From Mycobacterium fragae (GTDB lineage: Bacteria; Actinomycetota; Actinomycetes; Mycobacteriales; Mycobacteriaceae), in contig NZ_LQOW01000026.1 of NCBI RefSeq assembly GCF_002102185.1, positions 124,001 through 188,000 of the forward strand: a DNA stretch of 64,000 nt. Direction: 5' to 3'. Positions 46,911 to 54,475 of this stretch are shown here, piece by piece. Each line of letters begins with the position of its first letter. Within the stretch, counting starts at the first letter, position 1. A model generated the notes under the pieces. The model searched no databases, was not told the origin of the DNA, and saw only the letters and a program-made list of their open reading frames with translations. Position numbers and translations under genes: made by a program.

Positions 46911-48458
46911 TCAGTTCACACAGGGCACGCCGCCGCCGCCGATCGGTGCGCCTTCATCGGGAGGCGGCTCGCTGCTGCTGGTGGTGGTGGTCGCGCTTGA
47001 TCGCCCGTAGCCGCCGGAAACCGTTGACGCCGTGGTGGTTTCGTCTTCTGCTGGTATAGAGAAGTCGTCGTCGACGATGACTTGGATATGGTCGGCCTTG
47101 AGTTTGGGGTCCGGCCGGTCGGGAGCTTCGATGCCGAGCAGTGTGGCCACGCTCTGCGCGTCGGCGTCGGCGCCGGGTCCGTACTTGATCGCCGTGCTGG
47201 TGGGTTCGCCGGAGCGGCGGTCGCGCACCGAGCGCACGGTGTAGCCGTCTTTCTTCAGCATGTGCGATACGTCGCTGGCGAGTCCGCTGATGCTGCCGGC
47301 GTTGATCACGTCCACGACCGTGTCCGGGTTCGGCGCCGTGGTGGTCATGGTGGTGGCGGGCGAGGTGTCGCCGAAGGCCGCGGCGACCTCGGCCTTGATC
47401 GCGGCAGGGTCGACGATGTTGACGTCCTGGCCGTTGATGGTGTCGTAGCGCAGCACGGGCAGTGTCCGGTATTCGACATCGCCGCCGGCCAGCGCACCCA
47501 TCCGGCGGAACTGGTTTTCATCCCAGCCTCCGGACAACACGACGTCTTTGCGCGCCACCGCCATCAGGCTCTTGAGCCTGCTCAGATCGGTGAACGTGCC
47601 CGAATCCTGCAGTTGTCGCATCACTGAGGAGAGAAACGCCTGCTGACGGTGGGTGCGGTCGAGGTCGCCGTTTTCCAGGCCGTGACGCTGACGGACGAAT
47701 GCCAGCGCCTGCTCGGCGTCGAGCTTCTGGCGTCCGGCGGGGAAGTCGGCGCCGGAATACGAGTCGTACACGGCGTGCTTCAAACACACTTCCACGCCGC
47801 CCAAGCTCTTGGTCAGGTCATAGAAACCGGCCAGGTTGATTTCGGCGAAGTAATCGATGGGTACACCGGTCAGGTTGCGCACGGCGCGCAGCGTCGCGGC
47901 GCGACCGGCTTCGCGCCCTCGGGTCTCGAGCTCTTTCTGGTTGCTCACTCCCTGATCCATGAGCTTTTGCTCGGTGTAGCTCTTAGTGAGCCCGTACGCC
48001 TCTTTGATCTTGATGTGGCTGTAGCCGGGTACGCCGCTGAACGGCACGTAGTCGTCGCGGGGGATCGAGAAGGCGGCCACCCGGTCGTCGGCGCCGACAT
48101 GGGCGAGGATCAAGGTGTTGGTGTTGTAGCCGCCGTCCTCTGAGTCGCCGGCGTGCAAGTGTTTCAGCACCGCCCAAGGCAGGTCGTTGCCATCCTGATC
48201 TTTGCGCGAATCCAGTCCGATGAGCAGGATGTTCATTGCGCCGCCGCTGGATTTCGGGTCGTCGGAACCCAGGGCTTGGGAGACGGTGATGCCGCCCAGC
48301 ACGCCGTGGGCCATCCACCATCCCGACCCCGTCGCGAGCAGCGCAAGCGCCGCCACCAGCGCCAGGCAACCGCGGAGCGTCGTGTGGCGCCTCCGCACTG
48401 CTGCCGATGTGGCGCGGTGGCGGTGTTTGCCGCTGGATCGCTGCAGGTCTCCCACCAC
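46911..48458 (-). CDS. cpsA: LytR-CpsA-Psr family protein CpsA (cell-wall ligase type)
   Basis: 515 residues from GTG 48458. Basic N-terminus, membrane anchor (GCLALVAALALLATGSGWWM), LCP domain with MNILLIGLDSR, VAAFSIPRDDYV, the conserved AINLAGF-like segment EINLAGFYDLTKSLGGV, QALAFVRQRHGL and DRTHRQQAFL, then a LytR_C domain (VVDVINAGSISGLASDV) and a Ser/Thr/Pro-rich end. It transfers wall polymers (arabinogalactan to peptidoglycan in mycobacteria) from the outer face of the membrane. In M. tuberculosis cpsA (Rv3484) also lies a few genes from otsA. Confidence 0.9.
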   Translation of the reverse strand: MVGDLQRSSGKHRHRATSAAVRRRHTTLRGCLALVAALALLATGSGWWMAHGVLGGITVSQALGSDDPKSSGGAMNILLIGLDSRKDQDGNDLPWAVLKHLHAGDSEDGGYNTNTLILAHVGADDRVAAFSIPRDDYVPFSGVPGYSHIKIKEAYGLTKSYTEQKLMDQGVSNQKELETRGREAGRAATLRAVRNLTGVPIDYFAEINLAGFYDLTKSLGGVEVCLKHAVYDSYSGADFPAGRQKLDAEQALAFVRQRHGLENGDLDRTHRQQAFLSSVMRQLQDSGTFTDLSRLKSLMAVARKDVVLSGGWDENQFRRMGALAGGDVEYRTLPVLRYDTINGQDVNIVDPAAIKAEVAAAFGDTSPATTMTTTAPNPDTVVDVINAGSISGLASDVSHMLKKDGYTVRSVRDRRSGEPTSTAIKYGPGADADAQSVATLLGIEAPDRPDPKLKADHIQVIVDDDFSIPAEDETTTASTVSGGYGRSSATTTTSSSEPPPDEGAPIGGGGVPCVN

Positions 48459-48715
48459 AACCTCGACTGTGAATGCCCGCCCCCGGTCGCAAATTCTGCG
48501 CGGACAAGATTCAGTGCTTGCCGTCCAGTATGCGGCAGATTGCTGGTCAGCGCGCTATGAGACTGGTAACGGGCCAGCTTGGCGGGCCCGCTAAAGCGGC
48601 GTCTAGCAGGGCGAACGCCACGATGGTCACAACAGCAGAAACAGTCCCGCAGTCCCCCTGGCAAGATACGAGGGAACGTGATAACCAAAGCGCCGAGCCG
48701 CCCTATGCTCAGTAA

Positions 48716-49474
48716 ATGCGCGATCGCGAGACGATCGACTCAGAACTGCGGCGCATCGCCAGTCTGCGCCGATCGATTCGTGAACAGGGCGGTCAGCCGT
48801 CCTACGGACAGGCCGACAAACTGCTCGACGAGCGCTTAGCGGCGGCATCCGGGGCGTTTGAAGCGTGGGACGCCGAGGTTGTCGGCGACGCACCATCGCA
48901 GAACAACCGCACGCGGCACCGGCATACGGTTGCGCTACACCGCTTGAGCGTGCTCGCGGCGATGCCGCTATCTCTGGTGGCCGCGGTCGCCGTAGTAGTG
49001 GTGATATTCGCGGTCCGCCACCCACACACGGCGGCGCAGCCGACGATCATCCCGCCGTCGGTTGCCCCACCACCGCCAGCTGCCCCACCCAAGCCGCCTG
49101 CGCCCCCAGCATCCGCTCCGCCGTTAGCCATCGTCGACCGGGCGTTTATCGACGCGTTGAAACACGATGGCCTGCCGATTCCCAGCCCCGATTACGTGAT
49201 GAGCCACGGACACGCAGTCTGCGACTTCCTCGCGCACCAACCCAACGTCGCGGATGCCGTTGCCTTCGTACAGCGAACGTCGATATGGGACGCCGATCAA
49301 AGCGCCAACTTCACTGCTGGTGCGATCGTCTCGTACTGCCCTCAGTACGAATCCGCAGGCCCGAGTGACGACATGCAGCAGACATTTCAGGATGCGATCT
49401 CTAATCTGCAAGCCATCGAAGGTGACCTGCAGGGCATCCACGATGATCTGCAGGGCATCCCGGGCCACGGGTAA
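48716..49474 (+). CDS. Membrane-anchored DUF732-type protein
   Basis: 252 residues from ATG 48716. A cytoplasmic helical start (MRDRETIDSELRRIASLRRS), one membrane helix (LAAMPLSLVAAVAVVVVIFAV), a Pro/Ala-rich linker and an exported domain FIDALKHDGLPIPSPDYVMSHGHAVCDFL ... IVSYCPQY with the two Cys of DUF732. It ends in three 7-residue repeats (LQAIEGD, LQGIHDD, LQGIPGH). Corresponds in place to the gene after cpsA in M. tuberculosis. Function unknown. Confidence 0.78.
   Translation: MRDRETIDSELRRIASLRRSIREQGGQPSYGQADKLLDERLAAASGAFEAWDAEVVGDAPSQNNRTRHRHTVALHRLSVLAAMPLSLVAAVAVVVVIFAVRHPHTAAQPTIIPPSVAPPPPAAPPKPPAPPASAPPLAIVDRAFIDALKHDGLPIPSPDYVMSHGHAVCDFLAHQPNVADAVAFVQRTSIWDADQSANFTAGAIVSYCPQYESAGPSDDMQQTFQDAISNLQAIEGDLQGIHDDLQGIPGHG
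49406..49468 (+). repeat. Three 21-bp tandem repeats at the end of the DUF732 gene
   Basis: Three consecutive 21-bp units starting CTGCA(A/G)G(C/G)CATC encode LQ(A/G)I plus three variable residues. They form a heptad with Leu and Ile at fixed positions, probably a short amphipathic helix at the C-terminus. Confidence 0.8.
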
Positions 49475-49480
49475 TGGGCA

Positions 49481-49515
49481 GAGCCTCCTGTCAGGATTGG
49501 ACTGAGGACTGCTCG
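49481..49515 (-). repeat. tRNA 3'-end fragment / direct repeat copy 1
   Basis: The 35 bp beginning GAGCCTCCTGTCAGGATT match 50015-50049 with only three differences. Read on the minus strand they give the T-arm and acceptor 3' strand of a tRNA (CCTGACAGGAGGCTC). It lies 6 bp after the DUF732 stop codon. No anticodon arm remains. Confidence 0.75.
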
Positions 49516-49666
49516 GTTTCGGCTCGGTGCGGTGTGGGTATAGGGCGCAGCGACGCCGAAGATGGACGCCGAAGATTTCTTTCGCGCTCCAGCCGGAAGG
49601 ACTTCAGCCACTGGTCCAGTTGGCGTCTCCTTCGCTTTCCTACCTACTGACGTTTGGAGATTTGTC

Positions 49667-49957
49667 ATGCGGAAAATCCTTGCTATCACTGCTGCCACTG
49701 GGGCGCTCTTGCTCGGTGGTGCTGGTATTGCCAACGCCACTACCCCGAGCACGCCGCCATCGTCGTCGACTACGACGACGGTGGCACAGACCGGCGACGC
49801 CGATAACAACAACCACAGCGACAAGACTGGGTTGTGGGGCCTCCTAGGCCTTGCTGGACTGGCTGGACTGGCCGGACTAACGCGGCGCCGCAACGAGGCC
49901 AACGCAGGTGCGAGTACCACCGTGCCGGGCACGTGCGGACAAACCCCGCGCGCGTAG
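49667..49957 (+). CDS. Small secreted protein with WGxxGxxG membrane tail
   Basis: 96 residues from ATG 49667 with TGGAGA about 7 nt upstream; the frame is open to 49562. Signal peptide (MRKILAITAATGALLLGGAG-IANA), a Ser/Thr-rich stretch, then DKTG-WGLLGLAG (WGxxGxxG), a hydrophobic GLAGLAGL run and TRRRNEA: the layout of sorting-type C-terminal tails (motif, hydrophobic helix, arginine cluster). About 20 residues follow the arginines, which is long for such a tail. It stands between two tRNA-fragment direct repeats and is followed by a strong hairpin. Function unknown. Confidence 0.75.
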   Translation: MRKILAITAATGALLLGGAGIANATTPSTPPSSSTTTTVAQTGDADNNNHSDKTGLWGLLGLAGLAGLAGLTRRRNEANAGASTTVPGTCGQTPRA

Positions 49958-49967
49958 CCGATTTGGT

Positions 49968-50010
49968 CCGACGCCCCCGTCAAGGCGACCTTGCCTGGCG
50001 GGGGCGTCGG
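49968..50010 (+). terminator. Strong hairpin terminator after the WGxxGxxG gene
   Basis: CCGACGCCCCCG (49968-49979) pairs perfectly with CGGGGGCGTCGG (49999-50010); inside the loop CAAGG-CGA-CCTTG forms a second stem. No T-run. It begins 11 bp past the stop codon. Confidence 0.8.
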
Positions 50011-50013
50011 GAC

Positions 50014-50061
50014 GGAGCCTCCTGTCAGGATTGAACTGACGACCGCTCGCTTACCAAGGCG
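50014..50061 (-). pseudogene. tRNA-Thr 3'-half fragment / direct repeat copy 2
   Basis: On the minus strand this reads ...TTGGTAAGCGAGCGGTC, then GTCAG-TTCAATC-CTGAC (complete T-arm) and AGGAGGC-TCC (acceptor 3' strand). The TTGGTAA loop would carry a GGU anticodon, hence threonine, but no D-arm or 5' acceptor strand precedes it. It is a 3' half only and not a functional tRNA. The first 35 bp from 50015 repeat at 49481-49515. Confidence 0.7.
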
Positions 50062-50192
50062 CTCCGTCCGCGAGCTTCCGCCCGATAGGACGACACCGAC
50101 CGCACTGGCTCGCACCTGCGCCTTGAGTCGGCGCGCAGCTTCGACGGCATCACCCCGTCGTAGACTCGTCACGGCTCATCGAGCCGGCATCG

Positions 50193-50268
50193 GCCGCGTT
50201 AGCTCAGTTGGTAGAGCGTCGCCCTTGTAAGGCGAATGTCGAGAGTTCGAGTCTCTCACGCGGCTCCA
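50193..50268 (+). tRNA. tRNA-Thr (anticodon UGU) with encoded CCA
   Basis: Acceptor GCCGCGT (50193-50199) pairs with ACGCGGC (50258-50264); D-arm GCTCAGTTGGTAGAGC; anticodon stem TCGCC/GGCGA around loop CTTGTAA with anticodon TGT; T-arm GAGAG-TTCGAGT-CTCTC. Discriminator T and CCA follow (50265-50268). All arms pair, so it is intact. Its acceptor stem differs from the two tRNA fragments upstream, so it is not their source. Confidence 0.95.
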
Positions 50269-50328
50269 GTCCTGTCGGCGCTGCGGGATAGCGTCGTCTT
50301 ATGTCGATCACCTGTCTCGGGTGGCCGC

Positions 50329-51048
50329 TCACTCCGTGCCGGGGCCTGGGCGATCGTGGTCGACGACGCGCTGCGAACGCACCGGGCGCGGCGAGGACCG
50401 GCGCGTCGGGCGGCGCGGCAGCAGCGGAATGCGTTCCGCGATGTTGCTCAGCGGGTTGACCACCATGGTCAGCGAGATGACCGCTTCCTGCAGGGTGGCG
50501 ATGGCAGGCTCCAGCGCCTCCATCCCGGGGGCCAGCCGGCTGAGGGTGTCGGCGAGGTCGGCGAGCTGCTCGAGCGGCCCGTGCCTGGCCGTCAGCTTGT
50601 CGATCAGGCCGCCCTTGGCGAGCAGTCGATCGGCCAGCCCATCCTCGGCCACTAGCCGTTCGATCAACCCGTCATCGGCGACCAGCTGGTCCACCAGTCC
50701 ACCCGGCCTCAGCGCCCGCTCCAGCCCGCCGCCCTCCTCGGTGAGCCGGTCGAGCAGCCCGCCGGGCGCTGTGACCAGGTCGACAACCCCGCCCGGACGC
50801 AGCAGCCGGTCGACCGGCCCGTCGGTAGCAAGCGCGCGCCCCAACGGGGCGTCGTGGTCCAGTAACTTGGCCAGCTGATTCGCCCGGGCAAGCGCATCCT
50901 CGATGCCACTCTGGGGGCCCACCTCACCCAATGTTCGGTGCGCCAGGCCAAGCGCCGACGTTGCAACGGCCAAACCCGCGTCGGCGGCGGCGAGTCCGAC
51001 CCGCACCGGCGCGACCGCGAGGCTCACCAGGCTTTTGCCAAGGTTCAT
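50329..51048 (-). CDS. Protein with nine 10-residue repeats, upstream of phoP (Rv0756c-like)
   Basis: 239 residues from ATG 51048. After an Ala-rich helical start, residues 68-157 are nine repeats of ten residues in perfect register, consensus LxDRLxxxGG, such as PVDRLLRPGG, LLDRLTEEGG and LIDKLTARHG; a tenth unit (158-167) is degenerate. A helical segment (LAPGMEALEPAIATLQEAVISL) and a basic tail (RRPTRRSSPRPVRSQR) follow. No catalytic motif. M. tuberculosis has a similar-sized gene divergent from phoP (Rv0756c, from memory). Function unknown; a repeat solenoid or binding scaffold is possible. Confidence 0.78.
   Translation of the reverse strand: MNLGKSLVSLAVAPVRVGLAAADAGLAVATSALGLAHRTLGEVGPQSGIEDALARANQLAKLLDHDAPLGRALATDGPVDRLLRPGGVVDLVTAPGGLLDRLTEEGGGLERALRPGGLVDQLVADDGLIERLVAEDGLADRLLAKGGLIDKLTARHGPLEQLADLADTLSRLAPGMEALEPAIATLQEAVISLTMVVNPLSNIAERIPLLPRRPTRRSSPRPVRSQRVVDHDRPGPGTE
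50578..50847 (-). repeat. Nine in-frame 30-bp repeat units coding decapeptides
   Basis: Each 30-bp unit codes one LxDRLxxxGG-type decapeptide (residues 68-157 of the protein). The units differ in DNA sequence more than in protein pattern, so the repeat is old and kept by selection rather than freshly duplicated. Confidence 0.85.
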
Positions 51049-51116
51049 CCTGTGAGTCTATGCACGCAGGCATCGCCATACACGGCATCTCCCGGCGATC
51101 CCCCGACACATCAAAC

Positions 51117-51134
51117 TCACAGTAATTACACAGG
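51117..51134 (+). promoter_or_regulatory. PhoP-type direct repeat upstream of phoP
   Basis: TCACAGT-AATT-ACACAGG is a 7-4-7 direct repeat close to the known mycobacterial PhoP box (TCACAGC-N4-TCACAGC). It ends 44 bp before the phoP start, so PhoP probably regulates its own gene here as described in M. tuberculosis. Confidence 0.7.
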
Positions 51135-51178
51135 CATCTTGGAGGATGTCGTAAATTAAGTGCGAGGGAATTGACTAC

Positions 51179-51898
51179 ATGGCATCGCCAACCGCAGATG
51201 AAACCACACCGGAGGCGCGGGTCCTCGTCGTCGACGACGAAACCAACATCGTCGAGCTGCTTTCGGTGAGTCTGAAATTCCAGGGCTTCGAGGTCCATAC
51301 CGCCACCAATGGTCCGGCGGCGCTGGATTTGGCCCGCGAGGTGAAGCCGGATGCGGTGATCCTCGACGTGATGATGCCCGGCATGGACGGCTTCGGGGTG
51401 CTGCGCCGGCTACGAGCCGACGGGATCGACGCGCCCGCACTGTTTCTCACCGCCCGCGACTCGCTGCAGGACAAGATCGCGGGGTTGACCCTTGGCGGCG
51501 ACGACTACGTCACCAAGCCGTTCAGCTTGGAAGAGGTCGTCGCGCGGTTGCGGGTCATCCTGCGCCGCGCGGGCAAAGGCATCACCGAGCACCGAAATGC
51601 CCGGCTGACATTCGCAGACATCGAACTCGACGAGGACACCCATGAGGTGTGGAAGGCCGGCAAGCCGGTGTCGCTGTCGCCGACGGAGTTCACGCTGCTG
51701 CGCTACTTCGTGATCAACGCCGGCACCGTGTTGAGCAAACCGAAGATCCTCGACCACGTCTGGCGCTACGACTTCGGCGGCGACGTCAACGTCGTCGAGT
51801 CCTACGTCTCGTATCTGCGCCGCAAGATCGACACCGGCGAGAAGCGCCTGCTGCACACCCTGCGCGGTGTGGGATATGTCCTGCGGGAGCCCCGATGA
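51179..51898 (+). CDS. phoP: Response regulator PhoP
   Basis: 239 residues from ATG 51179 (GAGGG about 9-12 nt upstream). Receiver domain with the acidic pair in VLVVDDE, phospho-acceptor Asp63 in ILDVMMPGMDG, Thr91 and Lys113 (VTKPFS). OmpR-type winged helix from about 140 with SPTEFTLLRYF, KPKILDHVWRYDF and VVESYVSYLRRKID. It controls lipid, pH and virulence genes together with PhoR. The Ser of SYVSYLRR, changed in the attenuated H37Ra strain, is intact. Confidence 0.95.
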   Translation: MASPTADETTPEARVLVVDDETNIVELLSVSLKFQGFEVHTATNGPAALDLAREVKPDAVILDVMMPGMDGFGVLRRLRADGIDAPALFLTARDSLQDKIAGLTLGGDDYVTKPFSLEEVVARLRVILRRAGKGITEHRNARLTFADIELDEDTHEVWKAGKPVSLSPTEFTLLRYFVINAGTVLSKPKILDHVWRYDFGGDVNVVESYVSYLRRKIDTGEKRLLHTLRGVGYVLREPR

Positions 51899-51945
51899 GC
51901 ATGATTGCGCGGCGGGACAGCGCACCCTAGGCGAAGAATAGGGCG

Positions 51946-53379
51946 ATGCCGAAACGACCTCGGGCAGCACTGCCGTTACGGGTTGGACTGGTCGCCGCCA
52001 CCCTGCTGCTGGCCGCGTGCGGGCTGCTGGCGTCGGGGATCGCGGTCACCTCGATCCTGCGGCACAGCCTGATCAACCGCGTGGACCAGAACTTGGACGA
52101 CGCGTCGCGCGGCTGGGCACAGGCACCGCGGGGGATCCCACCGGTCCGTTATCCGGGTCCGAACGCCGACCGCCCGCCGTCGAACTTCTACGTGCGTAGC
52201 ATCGCCGCGGACGGGCGTACCTGGACGGTCGTCAACGACAGCAACGCCGAGCCTGCGTTGCCCGAGAACAACGACGTGGGTCCCGATCCGACGACCGTCG
52301 GATCGGTCGACAATTCCGGCGTGCAATGGCGCGCGGTATCGGTGCGCGGGCCGCGGGGCCGGCTGATCACCGTCGCCTACGACCTTTCCGACATCCAGCA
52401 CACGGTCCGCGCATTGGTCTGGCTACAACTCGGCATCGGCGCGGCCGTGTTGCTCGTGCTCGGGGCGGCCGGATATGCCGTGGTACATCGCAGTCTGCAG
52501 CCACTGATAGAGGTCGAGCAGACGGCCGCCGCGATCGCCGCCGGTCAGCTGGATCGCCGTGTCCCCGAACGTGATTCGCGCACCGAGGTCGGTCGGCTTT
52601 CCTCGGCGCTCAACGGGATGCTGGCGCAAATCCAGCGAGCGCTCGCATCGTCTGAATCCTCGGCGGAGAAAGCCCGCACTTCAGAAGAACGGATGCGGCG
52701 GTTTATCACCGACGCCAGCCACGAACTGCGTACTCCACTGACCACCATTCGTGGCTTCGCGGAGTTGTATCGCCAGGGCGCTGCGCGCGACACCGAGATG
52801 CTGATGTCGCGAATCGAGAGTGAATCGCGGCGGATGGGCACCCTCGTCGAAGATCTGCTGCTGCTGGCCCGGCTAGATGCGCAACGGCCGATCGAGCGGC
52901 GCCGGGTGGACTTACTCGCACTGGCCAGTGATGCTGTGCACGACGCACAGGCGATCGCCCCGAACCGCAAGATCACCTTGGATGTGCTCGACGGTCCCGG
53001 TACCCCGGAAGTCCTCGGCGACGAGGCCCGGCTTCGTCAGGTGCTGAGCAATCTGATGACCAATGCGATGCAGTACACGCCGGAAGCCGCCGACATCACC
53101 GTGCGGGTCGGCACCGAAGGTGACGACGCGGTGTTGGAGGTCATCGACAAAGGTCCCGGCATGAGTCAGCAGGATGCGTCGCGCGTCTTCGAACGGTTCT
53201 ATCGCACCGACGCATCGCGCACGCGAGCCAGCGGCGGTACCGGGCTGGGCCTGTCGATCGTCGACTCGCTGGTCCAGGCGCACGGCGGCAGCGTCGCGGT
53301 GACCACCGCGCCGGGTCAGGGCTGCCGCTTCCGGGTCAGCCTGCCGCGCATCGCCGACGTGCCCGCCCACGTGGGCTGA
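51946..53379 (+). CDS. phoR: Sensor histidine kinase PhoR
   Basis: 477 residues from ATG 51946, 47 bp after phoP. Two membrane helices (about 12-37 and 155-180) enclose a sensor loop of some 115 residues; a HAMP linker, then His259 in DASHELRTPLTT (HisKA) and the ATPase boxes NLMTNAMQYTP, DKGPGMS and GGTGLGLSIV. It phosphorylates PhoP in response to envelope signals such as acid. Same operon as phoP. Confidence 0.95.
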   Translation: MPKRPRAALPLRVGLVAATLLLAACGLLASGIAVTSILRHSLINRVDQNLDDASRGWAQAPRGIPPVRYPGPNADRPPSNFYVRSIAADGRTWTVVNDSNAEPALPENNDVGPDPTTVGSVDNSGVQWRAVSVRGPRGRLITVAYDLSDIQHTVRALVWLQLGIGAAVLLVLGAAGYAVVHRSLQPLIEVEQTAAAIAAGQLDRRVPERDSRTEVGRLSSALNGMLAQIQRALASSESSAEKARTSEERMRRFITDASHELRTPLTTIRGFAELYRQGAARDTEMLMSRIESESRRMGTLVEDLLLLARLDAQRPIERRRVDLLALASDAVHDAQAIAPNRKITLDVLDGPGTPEVLGDEARLRQVLSNLMTNAMQYTPEAADITVRVGTEGDDAVLEVIDKGPGMSQQDASRVFERFYRTDASRTRASGGTGLGLSIVDSLVQAHGGSVAVTTAPGQGCRFRVSLPRIADVPAHVG

Positions 53380-53382
53380 CTC

Positions 53383-53787
53383 TCACGTCAGCTCGGCGAG
53401 GGCTGCCTTGATCTTGGCCTGCGCTTCGTCCAGCGATTGCGCAGATGGATTGCGATCGACGTTGGCAAAGCCGAAATCGCTCAGGCTGCGGGTCGGGAAG
53501 ACGTGCACGTGGAGGTGAGGAACCTCCAGCCCGGCGATGATGACGCCGGCCCGCGCGGCGTCGAACGCCCGGCAGACGGCCTTGCCGATCAGCTGGGCCA
53601 CCGCCATGACCCGGGCGAATACCGGTTCGTCGACGTCCTGCCATTGATCGATCTCGGCTCGCGGGACCACCAGCGTGTGCCCTTGCGTCATCGGCTCGAT
53701 GGTCAAGAATGCGACGATCTCGTCGTCCTCGTACACGAATCGGCCCGGCAGTTCCCCGTTGATGATCTTGGTGAAGACGGTGGGCAT
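53383..53787 (-). CDS. HIT-family nucleotide-binding protein
   Basis: 134 residues from ATG 53787; ATG 53841 and 53799 are in-frame alternatives. [24 protein letters not shown] and the histidine triad HLHVHVFP are diagnostic. It hydrolyses nucleoside phosphoramidates or dinucleotides. Convergent with phoR, stops 3 nt apart; same arrangement as Rv0759c in M. tuberculosis. Confidence 0.93.
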   Translation of the reverse strand: MPTVFTKIINGELPGRFVYEDDEIVAFLTIEPMTQGHTLVVPRAEIDQWQDVDEPVFARVMAVAQLIGKAVCRAFDAARAGVIIAGLEVPHLHVHVFPTRSLSDFGFANVDRNPSAQSLDEAQAKIKAALAELT

Positions 53788-53938
53788 GAGCCCAAGCATA
53801 TGAGCCGCCCAAGCGCCCCTCGCGGTTGGTACGGTCAACACGCCACCGAAGTGGGACTATCGTCTAACGAAAGTGGCGCGTATGCCGACGGGTTGACGGC
53901 ACTGTGCAATCAACCCGCGCTCACATACAGGAGATGAC

Positions 53939-54475
53939 ATGTCTGCTGTTACAACATTTCTCAGCAGCGCCGAATCGGTCGGCGCGTGGAACCTGGTGCC
54001 GGAACAGTCGACCATCCGGTTTGAGAACAAGACGATGTGGGGCGCGATGAAAGTCCGTGGCGCGTTCACCGAGTTCAGCGGCGGCGGCCAGATTCAGGAC
54101 GGTCAAACCGTTTCCGGCCGAATCGAAGTCAAGGCCGCGTCCGTAGACACCGGACTGCACACGCGCGACGAGGACCTGCGTTCGGCGAGTTTCTTCGACG
54201 TCGAGAAGTACCCCAACATCACCGTCGTGGTCTCTGGTGGGCAGCCCGCCGGTGATGACACCGTCCGCCTTGATGCCGAGCTGACCGCCAAGGGCATCAC
54301 AGCGCCAATCCCGCTTCAGGCCCACGTGGAGGTGCTCAGCGACAACGAGGTGTGCCTGACAGCGCATACGACTGTCCAGCGCAAGCAGTTCGCGGTGGAA
54401 GGGAACATGTTTGGCATGGTGGGCGCGAAGACGACGCTGAAGGCCAGCCTGGTATTCCGGCGCGCTGCCGCCTAG
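53939..54475 (+). CDS. YceI-family lipocalin-like protein
   Basis: 178 residues from ATG 53939. WNLVPEQSTIRFENKTMWG opens the YceI barrel; GRIEVKAASVDTGLHTRDEDLRS, FFDVEKYPNITV and FAVEGNMFGMVG follow in the usual order. No signal peptide, as in most actinobacterial members. The barrel binds polyisoprenoid-like lipids; role here unknown. Its stop overlaps the end of the convergent SDR by 4 nt. Confidence 0.92.
   Translation: MSAVTTFLSSAESVGAWNLVPEQSTIRFENKTMWGAMKVRGAFTEFSGGGQIQDGQTVSGRIEVKAASVDTGLHTRDEDLRSASFFDVEKYPNITVVVSGGQPAGDDTVRLDAELTAKGITAPIPLQAHVEVLSDNEVCLTAHTTVQRKQFAVEGNMFGMVGAKTTLKASLVFRRAAA

Noticed and set aside
50578..50847. 30-bp periodic DNA considered as a CRISPR array
   Set aside because: The units are contiguous, in frame, without spacers and inside a coding sequence.
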